Shown: positions 44,968 through 53,865, numbered from the stretch's first letter. The stretch is DNA of 64,000 nt from Flavivirga eckloniae (GCF_002886045.1 NZ_CP025791.1:806001-870000); one strand, 5' to 3'. Made by a program: numbers and translations. The notes: a model not told the origin generated them from the sequence alone.

Positions 44968-45112
44968 AAAAGTTGGACACTAATTTCACGAATTTACACG
45001 AATGATTGTTGTTTACGAAGATATGATAGAATTAAATCGACCTGAATTTAAGTACAGGCTGAAAGTATAATTCGTGTAAATTCGTGAAATTAGTGAAATT
45101 AGTGTCTACTTT
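44968..45112. repeat. Palindromic dispersed repeat, copy 1
   Basis: The left arm near 44976-45003 and the right arm near 45070-45106 are inverted complements of about 26 bases (ACTAATTTCACGAAT... against ...ATTCGTGAAATTAGT). The right arm carries an extra duplicated AAATTAGTG. The outer ends AAAAGTTGGACAC and GTGTCTACTTTT also pair. The interior contains TGATAGAATTAAATCG and CAGGCTGAAAGT, both shared with the element at 48856-49159. The rest of the 338-base gap to 45278 holds only a stray ATTCGTGGCTT (45223) of the same family. Confidence 0.7.
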
Positions 45113-45278
45113 TCATGAGTTCTTGCAAGCAAGCACTATGACTTATCAAACTAAAAGATTCGTTTGTATTACGAGTATAGTAAACAAAAAAAACAGAAGA
45201 CGCTCAATTTGATATTATTTGTGCATTCGTGGCTTAGAATGCTTTGCTCTGCAAGTTTTCAAAATAGAGTTTCACTAA

Positions 45279-46139
45279 TCAAACAAAAGCCTTTATCATT
45301 CTATCTTTCTTAAAAATATCTTGCTTTAATTGTATATTGTTAAAGCCATTGTCCTTAAGCAACCGAATCATATTGCGGCCTAAATACTCGTTGATTTCAA
45401 AAAACAACAATCCGTTTTCCTTTAAATTATCCAACGCAAAATACGTAATAGCCTCATAAAACTTCAGAGGGTTTTCGTCCTTTACAAACAATGCCAAATG
45501 CGGTTCGTTGTTTACAACATTAGGCCTCATCATTTTCTTTTCTCGCTCTCTAATATAAGGTGGGTTAGATACAATAACATCAAATTTCAAGTTCTTAAAA
45601 CCTGCATCAACAAGCTCTTTATCTAGAATATCCGATTCAACAAAAGCAACCTCAACATCATTCAATTCTGCATTTGTTTTTGCCACTTTAAGTGCTTCTT
45701 TGCTAACATCTAAAGCATATACCTTTGCATTTGGCAAGCTCTTAGCCAAGGAAATAGCGATGCACCCGCTTCCCGTACCAATATCCAATATATTTAGCTG
45801 TTGTTGTTTTTCTTTTTTTTGCCTGGAAACAATCCAATCTACAAGCTCTTCCGTTTCCGGTCTGGGAATCAATACATGATTATTAACCTTAAAGGACAAA
45901 CCATAAAAATCAGTACTCCCTAAAATATATTGAATGGGCTGTTCTTCTTTCAACAATTCCAAAGCTTCTAAAATAGTATCCGTTTTGCCAGCTTTATAAC
46001 CAGGCTGCAAAGCCAATTGCATTCTGGTTAAGCCATAATACGCCTCTATTAACAGAAAAAAGAAGCTATCTGTCTCCTCTTTCCCATAAATAAGATCCAA
46101 TTCCTTATGGAATACCCCCTGAATTTCTTTTAAAATCAT
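45279..46139 (-). CDS. prmC: Release factor glutamine methyltransferase
   Basis: PrmC (HemK) methylates the GGQ glutamine of release factors 1 and 2. The 286-residue protein has an N-terminal helical domain, then a Rossmann methyltransferase: motif I LDIGTGSGCIAISLAKSLP, acidic AdoMet-ribose residue in VYALDVSKEAL, and the substrate motif VSNPPYIRE. IPRPETEELVDW is also typical. It overlaps the upstream GNAT gene by 4 bases. Confidence 0.95.
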   Translation of the reverse strand: MILKEIQGVFHKELDLIYGKEETDSFFFLLIEAYYGLTRMQLALQPGYKAGKTDTILEALELLKEEQPIQYILGSTDFYGLSFKVNNHVLIPRPETEELVDWIVSRQKKEKQQQLNILDIGTGSGCIAISLAKSLPNAKVYALDVSKEALKVAKTNAELNDVEVAFVESDILDKELVDAGFKNLKFDVIVSNPPYIREREKKMMRPNVVNNEPHLALFVKDENPLKFYEAITYFALDNLKENGLLFFEINEYLGRNMIRLLKDNGFNNIQLKQDIFKKDRMIKAFV

Positions 46140-46627
46140 AAATCTTTAATCATCCAAACACCACACGAATAATGTCCGGTATTTCCCAAAGCACCTTCTA
46201 TATGCTTAAACCCATAGCTTTCATAAATATGAATAGCCGCTTTAAGTTGCGGGGCAGATTCTAAATAACACTGTTTATAACCTAACGTTTTAGCAGATTG
46301 TAAACACTTTTCGAATAATAATTTACCATAACCCTTACCTCTTACCTCTGGAGAAAAATACATTTTTTGAATTTCACAGACATCGGCTTCAAAATCTTTT
46401 AAAGGCTTAACACCTCCACCGCCTAAAATCGTTCCATTGCTGTCAACAACATAATAAACATCTTTACTATTTTGATAAGACTCAAACATTCTAGGGGTCT
46501 CCTCATCAGAATACGCCGTACCCTCCAAAGGTATTTTAAACTCATAAAAACAATTTCTTATAACCTGCTCTAATTGTTCATTATCTTCAGGCTGAATTTC
46601 TCGTATAACTATAGTATCTTTACTCAC
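46136..46627 (-). CDS. GNAT family N-acetyltransferase
   Basis: A 163-residue acyltransferase with the acetyl-CoA motif MYFSPEVRGKGYGKLLFEKCL (R/QxxGxG/A) and C-terminal YESYGFKHI. The acceptor is unknown. It is the first gene of a two-gene unit with prmC (4-base overlap). Confidence 0.87.
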   Translation of the reverse strand: MSKDTIVIREIQPEDNEQLEQVIRNCFYEFKIPLEGTAYSDEETPRMFESYQNSKDVYYVVDSNGTILGGGGVKPLKDFEADVCEIQKMYFSPEVRGKGYGKLLFEKCLQSAKTLGYKQCYLESAPQLKAAIHIYESYGFKHIEGALGNTGHYSCGVWMIKDL

Positions 46628-46648
46628 TTTAAAAAGGCATGTTTTTTT

Positions 46649-47140
46649 ATGTTAGTGAAGATACTTAAATCTAAAAAAATCAGAATAAGGAATATTATTA
46701 TTTTATCAACAATATTGCTAGCGTTCACGGGCTGCAAAGTTAGTGAAAAACCAGAGTTTTCGCATATTGAAAACGTTAAGATTCTAGAATCCACATCAAA
46801 ACACATCACATTTACCGCCGAAGCTTTCTTTAAAAATCCAAATGATATTGGCGGCGAATTAAAAACAGACGAAATAAAAGTATTGGTTAACGATAACGAA
46901 ATGGCAACAGTATCGACCAAAAGCTTTAAAGTACCCGCAAAAAAAGAATTTTCAATTCCGCTTAAGGCAAGTATCCCTACTGATAGAATTTTTAGCAACA
47001 AAAATCTCGGCGGATTACTTGGGAGTCTACTCAACCAAAAAATAAAAGTGCAATATAAAGGCGACATTATATATAAGGCTTTAGGCTTTTCATATACTTA
47101 TAATATTGACAAGATCGAAACCGTGAAAATTAAATTATAA
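46649..47140 (+). CDS. LEA type 2-like lipoprotein
   Basis: I start at ATG 46649, giving 163 residues, because a lipoprotein signal (IIILSTILLAFTGCKV) follows; upstream in-frame codons overlap the divergent GNAT gene. The mature protein is a single beta-rich domain of the LEA_2/WHy type: VKILESTSKHITFTAEAFFKNPNDIGGELKTDEIKV, then KSFKVPAKKEFSIPLKASIPTD. These domains are linked to stress protection in other organisms; the role here is unknown. It is 4 bases upstream of ribD. Confidence 0.72.
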   Translation: MLVKILKSKKIRIRNIIILSTILLAFTGCKVSEKPEFSHIENVKILESTSKHITFTAEAFFKNPNDIGGELKTDEIKVLVNDNEMATVSTKSFKVPAKKEFSIPLKASIPTDRIFSNKNLGGLLGSLLNQKIKVQYKGDIIYKALGFSYTYNIDKIETVKIKL

Positions 47141-47144
47141 CACG

Positions 47145-48149
47145 TTGACTAAACACGAAACATACATAAAACGTTGTATCGAAATTGCAAAAAACGGTTT
47201 GGGAACCACAAGACCAAATCCTATGGTTGGCAGTGTTATTGTATATAAAGACAAAATTATAAGCGAAGGCTACACCAGTCCTTATGGTGGCAATCATGCA
47301 GAAGTTAACGCTATAAATGCCGTTACAAACAAAGCTTTACTAAAAGAAGCTACTATTTATGTTACTCTGGAACCCTGCTCACATTACGGAAAAACACCGC
47401 CCTGCAGCGACCTTATCATCAAGCACAAAATACCCAACGTTGTTATTGGCTGTATAGACGACAACGCCATGGTAGCCGGTAAAGGCATAAAAAAGCTCCA
47501 GGAAGCCGGTTGCAATGTTACTGTTGGCGTTTTAGAAACTGAATGCAAAGCGCACCATAAACGATTTTTCACATTCCATAATAAAAAACGGCCTTATATT
47601 ATTTTAAAATGGGCAGAAACTAGCGATGGCTTTATAGCTCCAAAAAGTAAGGATGAACAAAAACCAGTTTGGATTTCCTCTACAACATCAAGGCAATTAG
47701 TCCATAAATGGCGCTCGGAAGAACAAGCCATTTTAGTAGGAACCAATACCGTTTTACAAGACAACCCTAGTTTAACTGTAAGAGACTGGAAAGGCAACCA
47801 TCCCATTCGAATTGTTTTGGACAAAGACCTAAAACTCCCAGTAACATATTCTGTTTTCAACGAGGAAGCCAAAACAATTACTATAAGCGAAAACACGATC
47901 GATTACCACAAACCTGTGGCTCAGCAAATATGTGATGCTCTTTATAAGGAAGACATTAACTCTATAATTATTGAAGGCGGACAAAAAACGATACAAACAT
48001 TTATAGATGAAAATCTTTGGGACGAAGCAAGAATCTTTATCGGTCAGGCTAAATTTAATGAAGGCGTAAACGCCCCTAAATTTGTAGGCAAATTAGTTTC
48101 TGAAGAAAAAATCATGACAGACACCCTCAAATTTTATAAAAATGATTAA
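47145..48149 (+). CDS. ribD: Riboflavin biosynthesis deaminase/reductase RibD
   Basis: A 334-residue bifunctional enzyme of flavin synthesis. The deaminase half has the zinc ligands in GGNHAEVNAI and EPCSHYGKTPPCSDLI. The reductase half has AILVGTNTVLQDNPSLTVR and IIIEGGQKTIQTFIDE. Together they carry out steps two and three from GTP cyclohydrolase II product toward riboflavin. The start is TTG 47145, 4 bases after the preceding lipoprotein stop. It overlaps the HAD gene by 8 bases. Confidence 0.95.
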   Translation: MTKHETYIKRCIEIAKNGLGTTRPNPMVGSVIVYKDKIISEGYTSPYGGNHAEVNAINAVTNKALLKEATIYVTLEPCSHYGKTPPCSDLIIKHKIPNVVIGCIDDNAMVAGKGIKKLQEAGCNVTVGVLETECKAHHKRFFTFHNKKRPYIILKWAETSDGFIAPKSKDEQKPVWISSTTSRQLVHKWRSEEQAILVGTNTVLQDNPSLTVRDWKGNHPIRIVLDKDLKLPVTYSVFNEEAKTITISENTIDYHKPVAQQICDALYKEDINSIIIEGGQKTIQTFIDENLWDEARIFIGQAKFNEGVNAPKFVGKLVSEEKIMTDTLKFYKND

Positions 48150-48753
48150 AACTATTATTTTCGATTTCGGAAATGTATTCATCAATTTAGACATCGAAGG
48201 CCATATACAAAATGCGCTTAAAGCTTTTAAAATTGAATCGTTTCCAGAGGAAATGATTGCTTTTAATGATTTTTATGAACAAGGACTCATTTCAACTAAT
48301 GAATTTCTTGAGTTTTATACCGAAAACTTTCCAAAACTCTCAAATGATGAAATAATAGACATTTGGAATTTTATGCTAAAAGATTTTCCTGAGAATCGTT
48401 TAGATTTTTTAAAACAGCTTAAATCAGATTCAAAATACAAGCTTATATTGCTAAGCAATACAAATGAACTTCATATTGATTGGATAAAAAAACATGTCCC
48501 TTTTTATGAAGCTTTTAAAAATTGCTTTGATGTATTCTATTTATCTCATGAAATTCATTTACGAAAACCAAATCGTGATATTTATGAATTTGTGTTGAAC
48601 GAAAATAAACTAAATGCAAACGAATGCCTCTTTATTGACGATAATACAGACAATACTAACACCGCAAAAGAACTAGGTATTAATGCTTGGAATATCATCC
48701 CTAAAACGGACGACATCACAAACTTATTTACCGTAAAAAAAGACTTGTTTTAA
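48142..48753 (+). CDS. HAD family hydrolase
   Basis: A 203-residue HAD-IA phosphatase: nucleophile Asp in IIFDFGNVFINLD, Ser/Thr motif II LLSNTNE, Lys motif III in HLRKPNRDIYEF and motif IV FIDDNTDN. It could be the phosphatase step missing from many riboflavin pathways (5-amino-6-ribitylamino-uracil 5'-phosphate dephosphorylation), because it overlaps ribD by 8 bases; that is inference only. Confidence 0.9.
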   Translation: MIKTIIFDFGNVFINLDIEGHIQNALKAFKIESFPEEMIAFNDFYEQGLISTNEFLEFYTENFPKLSNDEIIDIWNFMLKDFPENRLDFLKQLKSDSKYKLILLSNTNELHIDWIKKHVPFYEAFKNCFDVFYLSHEIHLRKPNRDIYEFVLNENKLNANECLFIDDNTDNTNTAKELGINAWNIIPKTDDITNLFTVKKDLF

Positions 48754-48845
48754 TACAACCTAAAAAGCATTTCATAATTGCTAGAAACAAAATAACGTAT
48801 AATCTTTTCAATTAAAACCAATATTAAACAGGTTATGCTCCCTTC

Positions 48846-49169
48846 CTACCAACAGCTACGATCTACCCACAAATATGGTTGCTTAAATAATAATTCTAAA
48901 AAGATAGACAGTAATTTCACGAATTATCACAGATGGTTCTAAACATAGATTATTTACAAATAAGTAATATATGTTTACTTATTGATAAATTAAAGTGCAG
49001 GAATATAATAGAATTAAATCGGGTTTGGATTGTAAAAACAGACTGAAAGTCTGATTCGTGATTGTGAAGAGTATATAGGGCTATCCACTATATTGAGGTT
49101 TTATTCGTGTAAATCTGTGTAATTCGTGGCTTGATGAAAAAGATGTGGGTACACCATAGCTACCAACAG
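48846..49169. mobile_element. MITE-like element flanked by 10-bp direct repeats
   Basis: A 304-base element (48856-49159) is bounded by CTACCAACAG at 48846-48855 and again at 49160-49169, which looks like a target duplication. Its ends form a 16-base inverted repeat with 13 matches (CTACGATCTACCCACA against CTATGGTGTACCCACA read from the right). Inside are a second pair of inverted arms (GTAATTTCACGAAT near 48911 and ATTCGTG near 49103) and the ATAGAATTAAATCG...CTGAAAGT core shared with the repeat at 44968-45112. No open frame is present, so any transposase acts from elsewhere. The rest of the 516-base gap from 48754 to 49269 is featureless. Confidence 0.55.
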
Positions 49170-49234
49170 ACAGGCTTTGCAATTACAGAAAACATCATAC
49201 TTATCTATATGTTTAAAACCTTCTTCGATATATA

Positions 49235-49264
49235 ATTGTAAAAAGCAATACTTTACTATTTTTG
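49235..49264 (+). promoter_or_regulatory. Promoter of the YigZ gene, predicting leaderless mRNA
   Basis: ATTG at 49235-49238, an 18-nt spacer and TATTTTTG at 49257-49264 fit the Bacteroidota consensus. Only 5 bases separate the box from the ATG at 49270. Confidence 0.55.
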
Positions 49265-49269
49265 TCTAA

Positions 49270-49881
49270 ATGAATTCTACAAAAGATACTTATAAAACCA
49301 TCCTAAAAGCTTCTGAAGAAATACTCTTTAAGGACAGAAATAGTAAGTTTTATGGTTACGCATTTCCGGTTTTAAACGAAGATGATGTAAAAATTCACAT
49401 AGAATCATTAAAAAAGAAACACCATTCTGCAAGGCACTGGTGCTACGCCTACCAGCTAGGTACAGAAACCATATCTTATCGCGCTAATGACGACGGCGAG
49501 CCCAGTAATTCTGCAGGTATGCCAATTTACGGGCAAATACAATCTTTTAATGTCACCAATGTTTTAATTGTTGTAGTCCGCTACTTTGGCGGCGTAAAAT
49601 TAGGTGTAGGAGGTTTAATAAACGCCTACAAAACTGCTGCACAAATGGCTTTAGAGCAAGCCAATATTTTAGAAAAAACTATAAATATAGATTACCTTAT
49701 TTCGTGCGATTATATAAACATGAACAAGGTCATGCGTATTATTAAAGAGAAAAACCTAAATATTACCAATCAAATATTGGAAATGGATTGTAAAATCACC
49801 ATTTCTGTAAGAAAAAACGAGGCTGCATTAGTTTTCGAAACTTTTGATCGTTTATTCGAAATCGACATTAAAAAAATTTAA
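49270..49881 (+). CDS. YigZ/IMPACT family protein
   Basis: A 203-residue protein of the YigZ family: SARHWCYAYQLG, then DDGEPSNSAGMPI and VVVRYFGGVKLGVGGLINAYKTAA, the IMPACT-domain hallmark. The C-terminal ferredoxin-like DUF1949 domain follows. Eukaryotic IMPACT regulates the GCN2 kinase; the bacterial role is not settled. It converges on the thioesterase gene with a 4-base overlap. Confidence 0.92.
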   Translation: MNSTKDTYKTILKASEEILFKDRNSKFYGYAFPVLNEDDVKIHIESLKKKHHSARHWCYAYQLGTETISYRANDDGEPSNSAGMPIYGQIQSFNVTNVLIVVVRYFGGVKLGVGGLINAYKTAAQMALEQANILEKTINIDYLISCDYINMNKVMRIIKEKNLNITNQILEMDCKITISVRKNEAALVFETFDRLFEIDIKKI

Positions 49882-50276
49882 TTTTCTAAGGCATCTAAAA
49901 AATATTGGGGTGCCCGTATGGGTCGGTTTGTTTTCATATCTATAAACACTAAAGTGGTACTGGCTTTTGTAAGAATTTCTCCCCGACTGTTAGTGATTTC
50001 GTACTCAAATTCTATCTTAGCAGTAGGACTTTTTTTCAGTTGAGTTTTTACATTAATTACATCATCATAACCAGTTGGTTTTTTATAATTTATATTTAAG
50101 GAAACAACAGGTAACATAATACCGTTTTCCTCCATTTGCTTATAAGAAATTCCTAGTTTACGTAACCATTCTATCCTTCCCATTTCAAGGTATAATGCGT
50201 AATTACCATGATACACCACTCCCATTTGGTCAGTTTCACCGTATCTCACTCTTATTTGTATTTCGTCGATTTTCAT
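49878..50276 (-). CDS. Acyl-CoA thioesterase, YbgC/4-hydroxybenzoyl-CoA type
   Basis: A 132-residue hot-dog-fold protein: RVRYGETDQMGVVYHGNYALYLEMGRIEWLR carries the catalytic Asp in TDQMG and the characteristic HGNY loop. It hydrolyses acyl-CoA or acyl-ACP; the chain preference cannot be told. It is transcribed away from dnaA. Confidence 0.9.
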   Translation of the reverse strand: MKIDEIQIRVRYGETDQMGVVYHGNYALYLEMGRIEWLRKLGISYKQMEENGIMLPVVSLNINYKKPTGYDDVINVKTQLKKSPTAKIEFEYEITNSRGEILTKASTTLVFIDMKTNRPIRAPQYFLDALEN

Positions 50277-50464
50277 AGGGATTATTAAATATTTTTTCGT
50301 AGCTTCGGCGAGAGCTTAAACATGGGGAAAAAATTCTAGAAATTCAATAGAGAATCATTTTTTTTTTAAGAATTTTGTTCACATATTTGCCGTAAGTAAA
50401 TTGGGACGGGGAAAACACAATTTCTCTTTTATTAAAACTAACAAAAAACAACTAAACTAAACTA

Positions 50465-51892
50465 ATGAGTATAACTGCGCAATCGGTATGGGATAATTGT
50501 CTAGAATTCATAAAAGATAACATTCAGCCGCAAGCATATAAAACCTGGTTTGAGCCTATAAAAGCAGTTAAACTTACAGATAACGCATTGAGTGTTCAAG
50601 TTCCTAGTAAATTCTTTTACGAATGGCTTGAAGAACACTATGTAAAAATCCTAAAAGTATCTCTCACAAAAGAATTAGGTGAAAAAGCCAAACTTGTTTA
50701 CATTATTAAAATGGAAAACACGTATGGTAACAAGCAGCCTTTTACCGAAAAAATTCCAAGTTCAAACAGAACCTCGGTAAAATCTCAAGATGTTGATATT
50801 CCTTTAAACAATAAAAGCCCTGAATTAAGAAATCCATTTGTTATTCCAGGTATTAGAAATGTTAAGATTGAATCTCAACTAAATCCTAATTATAGTTTCG
50901 AAAACTTTTTGGAAGGCGACTCAAATCGTTTAGCGCGTAGCGCCGGATTAGCTGTTTCTGCTAAACCTGGTGGAACATCCTTTAATCCGCTTTTGGTTTT
51001 TGGAGGTGTTGGTCTGGGTAAAACACATCTAGCACATGCTATTGGTGTTGATATAAAAGATAAATATCCAGAAAAAACCGTTTTATATATTTCTGCTGAA
51101 AAGTTCACGCAACAATATATAGATGCTGTTAAGAAAAATAATAGAAATGATTTTATTCATTTCTATCAAATAATAGATGTATTAATTATTGATGATGTTC
51201 AATTTTTCTCTGGAAAAACAGGAACTCAGGATGTTTTCTTCCACATCTTTAACCACCTGCATCAAAATGGCAAACAAGTTATTTTAACTAGTGACAAGGC
51301 TCCTGTTGATATGCAGGATATTGAACAACGCTTATTATCTCGTTTTAAATGGGGACTTTCTGCCGAATTACAAACACCAGATTTCGAAACCAGAGTATCT
51401 ATACTTAAAAATAAGTTGTATCGCGATGGTGTTGAAATGCCAGAGGAGATTGTTGAATACGTAGCGAAAAACATTAAAACTAATGTTAGAGAATTAGAAG
51501 GTGCTATCATTTCATTAATTGCTCAGTCATCTTTCAACAAAAAAGAAATCACTATCGACTTAGCGAGAATTATAGTTGAGAAGTTTGTTAAGAATACGAA
51601 ACGTGAAGTTTCGATAGATTACATACAAAAAGTAGTATCAGATTACTTCCAAATGGATATCGATACGTTGCAATCTAAAACAAGAAAGCGTCATATTGTT
51701 CAGGCACGTCAACTGGCTATGTTTTTTGCAAAAAAATTCACCAAAGCTTCATTGGCAAGTATTGGTTCGCAAATAGGAAAACGAGATCACGCCACTGTTT
51801 TGCATGCTTGTAAGACAGTAGACAATTTATCTTCAACAGATAAGCAGTTTAGAAAATATGTTGAGGACATCACTAAAAAACTTTCCGTTTAA
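50465..51892 (+). CDS. dnaA: Chromosomal replication initiator DnaA
   Basis: A 475-residue AAA+ initiator. Domain I (residues 1-85, VWDNCLEFIKDNIQPQAYKTWF), a linker, then the ATPase with Walker A GGVGLGKTH (180-188), Walker B VLIIDDVQFFSGK and sensor segments, followed by domain IV with the DNA-binding signature GKRDHATVLHACKTV. All motifs are intact. The 188-base region upstream contains no DnaA-box cluster. LMW-PTP and an RsmI-like gene follow at 12-base gaps. Confidence 0.97.
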   Translation: MSITAQSVWDNCLEFIKDNIQPQAYKTWFEPIKAVKLTDNALSVQVPSKFFYEWLEEHYVKILKVSLTKELGEKAKLVYIIKMENTYGNKQPFTEKIPSSNRTSVKSQDVDIPLNNKSPELRNPFVIPGIRNVKIESQLNPNYSFENFLEGDSNRLARSAGLAVSAKPGGTSFNPLLVFGGVGLGKTHLAHAIGVDIKDKYPEKTVLYISAEKFTQQYIDAVKKNNRNDFIHFYQIIDVLIIDDVQFFSGKTGTQDVFFHIFNHLHQNGKQVILTSDKAPVDMQDIEQRLLSRFKWGLSAELQTPDFETRVSILKNKLYRDGVEMPEEIVEYVAKNIKTNVRELEGAIISLIAQSSFNKKEITIDLARIIVEKFVKNTKREVSIDYIQKVVSDYFQMDIDTLQSKTRKRHIVQARQLAMFFAKKFTKASLASIGSQIGKRDHATVLHACKTVDNLSSTDKQFRKYVEDITKKLSV

Positions 51893-51904
51893 AACACTTT
51901 AAAA

Positions 51905-52357
51905 ATGACTAAAATTCTGATGGTATGTCTGGGAAACATTTGTCGTTCTCCCTTGGCCGAAGGTATTTTAAGATCTAAACTCTCAGACGATTCTTTTGAA
52001 ATAGATTCTGCCGGCACTGCAAGTTACCACATAGGAAGCTCGCCCGACAGCCGATCTGTAGCTGTAGCCAGAAAATATGGATTGAATATTTCTAATTTAA
52101 GAGGACGTCAATTCAAAACTTCAGATTTTGATTCGTTCGATTTAATTTATGTTATGGACGAATCCAACTTTAACAATGTGATTTCATTAGCAAGAAATGA
52201 TGAAGATGCTGCCAAAGTGAAATTTATTTTAAACGAAATTTATCCAAATCAAAATTACGATGTTCCAGATCCATATTATGGTGGCGATGATGGATTCGAA
52301 AATGTTTATAAAATGCTAGACGAGGCTTGCGACCAGATTGCAAAAACCTTATCTTAA
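51905..52357 (+). CDS. Low-molecular-weight protein tyrosine phosphatase
   Basis: A 150-residue phosphatase with the P-loop VCLGNICRSPLAEGIL (CX5R), acting near the N-terminus, and the general-acid Asp in YDVPDPYYGGDDGFE. It dephosphorylates tyrosine on proteins; partners such as a BY-kinase are not encoded nearby. It is 12 bases after dnaA and 12 before the methyltransferase, so it is probably in the dnaA transcript. Confidence 0.93.
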   Translation: MTKILMVCLGNICRSPLAEGILRSKLSDDSFEIDSAGTASYHIGSSPDSRSVAVARKYGLNISNLRGRQFKTSDFDSFDLIYVMDESNFNNVISLARNDEDAAKVKFILNEIYPNQNYDVPDPYYGGDDGFENVYKMLDEACDQIAKTLS

Positions 52358-52369
52358 AGAAATCAGGCT

Positions 52370-53086
52370 ATGAATACAGCTAAAGGAAAGTTATACTTAA
52401 TCCCAACAACATTAGGAGATAACGATCCGCTCGAAGTTTTACCTATTACGGTTAAACAGGTTATTGAAAAAACGGACACTTTTATTGTAGAAAACGAAAA
52501 AACCGCCAGACGGTTTATAAAAAAGATCACTCCAAACAAATCGCAACCATCCTTAAACATGTTTCATTTAAACAAGTTTACCGATGCAAGTGAATTACCA
52601 GAGTTTTTAACCCCTTGCTTAAATGGTACTGATGTCGGGCTTTTGTCTGAAGCCGGATGCCCTGGTGTTGCAGACCCTGGAGCTGATATTGTAAAATTAG
52701 CCCATCAAAAAAATATTAAAGTAGTGCCTTTAGTAGGACCTTCATCCATTTTAATGGCCATAATGAGCTCTGGTATGAATGGGCAAAGCTTTGCGTTTAA
52801 TGGCTATTTACCCATAGATAAAGGAGAACGAAAAAGTGAGATAAAGCGATTGGAGCGTCTGTCTTTCGAACGCAATCAGTCTCAATTGTTTATTGAAACA
52901 CCATATAGAAACAATAAAATGCTGGAAGATCTGTGCCAAACCTTGGAGAAAAATACCGAGATATCTGTAGCATGTGATATTACGCTAAGCACAGAATTTA
53001 TAAAAACGCAAGTTGCAAGTGCATGGAAAAAAAATATTGTAGACCTACATAAGAGACCTACAATATTTATTATTCATAAGCGCTAG
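52370..53086 (+). CDS. RsmI-like SAM-dependent methyltransferase
   Basis: A 238-residue tetrapyrrole-methylase-fold enzyme: LYLIPTTLGD at the start, then DVGLLSEAGCPGVADPGADIVKLAHQ and VVPLVGPSSILMAIMSSGMNGQSFAFNGYLP. This matches the RsmI branch, which 2'-O-methylates C1402 of 16S rRNA. The sequence is more diverged than canonical RsmI, so I name it only by similarity. It is the last gene of the dnaA run. Confidence 0.85.
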   Translation: MNTAKGKLYLIPTTLGDNDPLEVLPITVKQVIEKTDTFIVENEKTARRFIKKITPNKSQPSLNMFHLNKFTDASELPEFLTPCLNGTDVGLLSEAGCPGVADPGADIVKLAHQKNIKVVPLVGPSSILMAIMSSGMNGQSFAFNGYLPIDKGERKSEIKRLERLSFERNQSQLFIETPYRNNKMLEDLCQTLEKNTEISVACDITLSTEFIKTQVASAWKKNIVDLHKRPTIFIIHKR

Positions 53087-53116
53087 ATTTTCGTTACTGT
53101 AAAATACCAGTTACGA

Positions 53117-53797
53117 TTAAATAGCCTTTGCTTCTTTATTTGGTTTTACATAAGAAGTATCGTATCCCGAAAAACGTTTCATATAATGATGCACAGTAGT
53201 TCCATAACCATCTGCAAAATTATCTAAACCGTAACTTCTTAAGTATTTCTTTACATTACCTGGACCTGCTAAGTGAGCTGCAGCTAAAATACCAGACTCT
53301 GTAATAATGATACCATTAATTCGTTTTCCAACAAAATTCTTGATATCCCGTCTTAAGATCCATTTATTACGCTCTGCGTTCGCCACAAAAGCACGCTCTT
53401 GAAGCCTTGGATCCTTTAAAAATTTAGTAGCATTTCTAATTCCGATCATTCTTAAGGTTTCTTTCCCAAATTGGTATTTACCTAAATAACCAAATGTATT
53501 TACTGAAAAGTAATTACCTCCAGATTCCTTAAAAGCTAACGCTTCTTTAAATCCAACAAACGACTTACCTAAGTAAGGAGAGAATAACATTTCGGACTCA
53601 TTAGAAGCCAGCAAATCGGCATTTCCACCTTCATCATTACTTACAGTGTAGTTTAAATCCATACCCTTAGTAGAATATTTACTAAAATCTACCGCTTCAT
53701 TGGATGAAAACGACACATACATTATAACACATATTGTAAGCGTGAGAGTAACAAAACTTGCAATATTCTTAACCATAATTTTAAATTTTTTCAGCAT
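53117..53797 (-). CDS. Lysozyme-like (lytic transglycosylase-like) membrane-anchored protein
   Basis: A 226-residue protein with a membrane anchor (about residues 10-30) and a C-terminal lysozyme-like region: EALAFKESGGNYFSVNTFGYLGKYQFG carries a Glu in the position of the catalytic acid, and ESGILAAAHLAGPGNVKKYLRSYG is typical of the fold. It probably acts on peptidoglycan in the periplasm. Start ATG 53797; an in-frame ATG at 53776 is also possible. A very good promoter lies just upstream. Neighbours mltG and the DUF2279 gene are also envelope genes. Confidence 0.75.
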   Translation of the reverse strand: MLKKFKIMVKNIASFVTLTLTICVIMYVSFSSNEAVDFSKYSTKGMDLNYTVSNDEGGNADLLASNESEMLFSPYLGKSFVGFKEALAFKESGGNYFSVNTFGYLGKYQFGKETLRMIGIRNATKFLKDPRLQERAFVANAERNKWILRRDIKNFVGKRINGIIITESGILAAAHLAGPGNVKKYLRSYGLDNFADGYGTTVHHYMKRFSGYDTSYVKPNKEAKAI

Positions 53798-53834
53798 GTT
53801 TTATAAGCAAAACACCCCTTCAAATTTCAGCGTG

Positions 53835-53865
53835 CAAAATTAGGCTTTTTTTTAATTATTTCAAA
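53835..53865 (-). promoter_or_regulatory. Consensus promoter of the lysozyme-like gene
   Basis: On the minus strand TTTG (53865-53862), a spacer of exactly 19 nt and TAATTTTG (53842-53835) make a perfect TTTG-N19-TAnnTTTG promoter, giving a leader of roughly 30 nt to the ATG at 53797. Confidence 0.8.

Noticed and set aside
50277-50464. Possible replication origin upstream of dnaA
   Set aside because: No cluster of TTATCCACA-like DnaA boxes or 13-mer AT repeats is visible in the 188-base gap; dnaA alone does not locate the origin.
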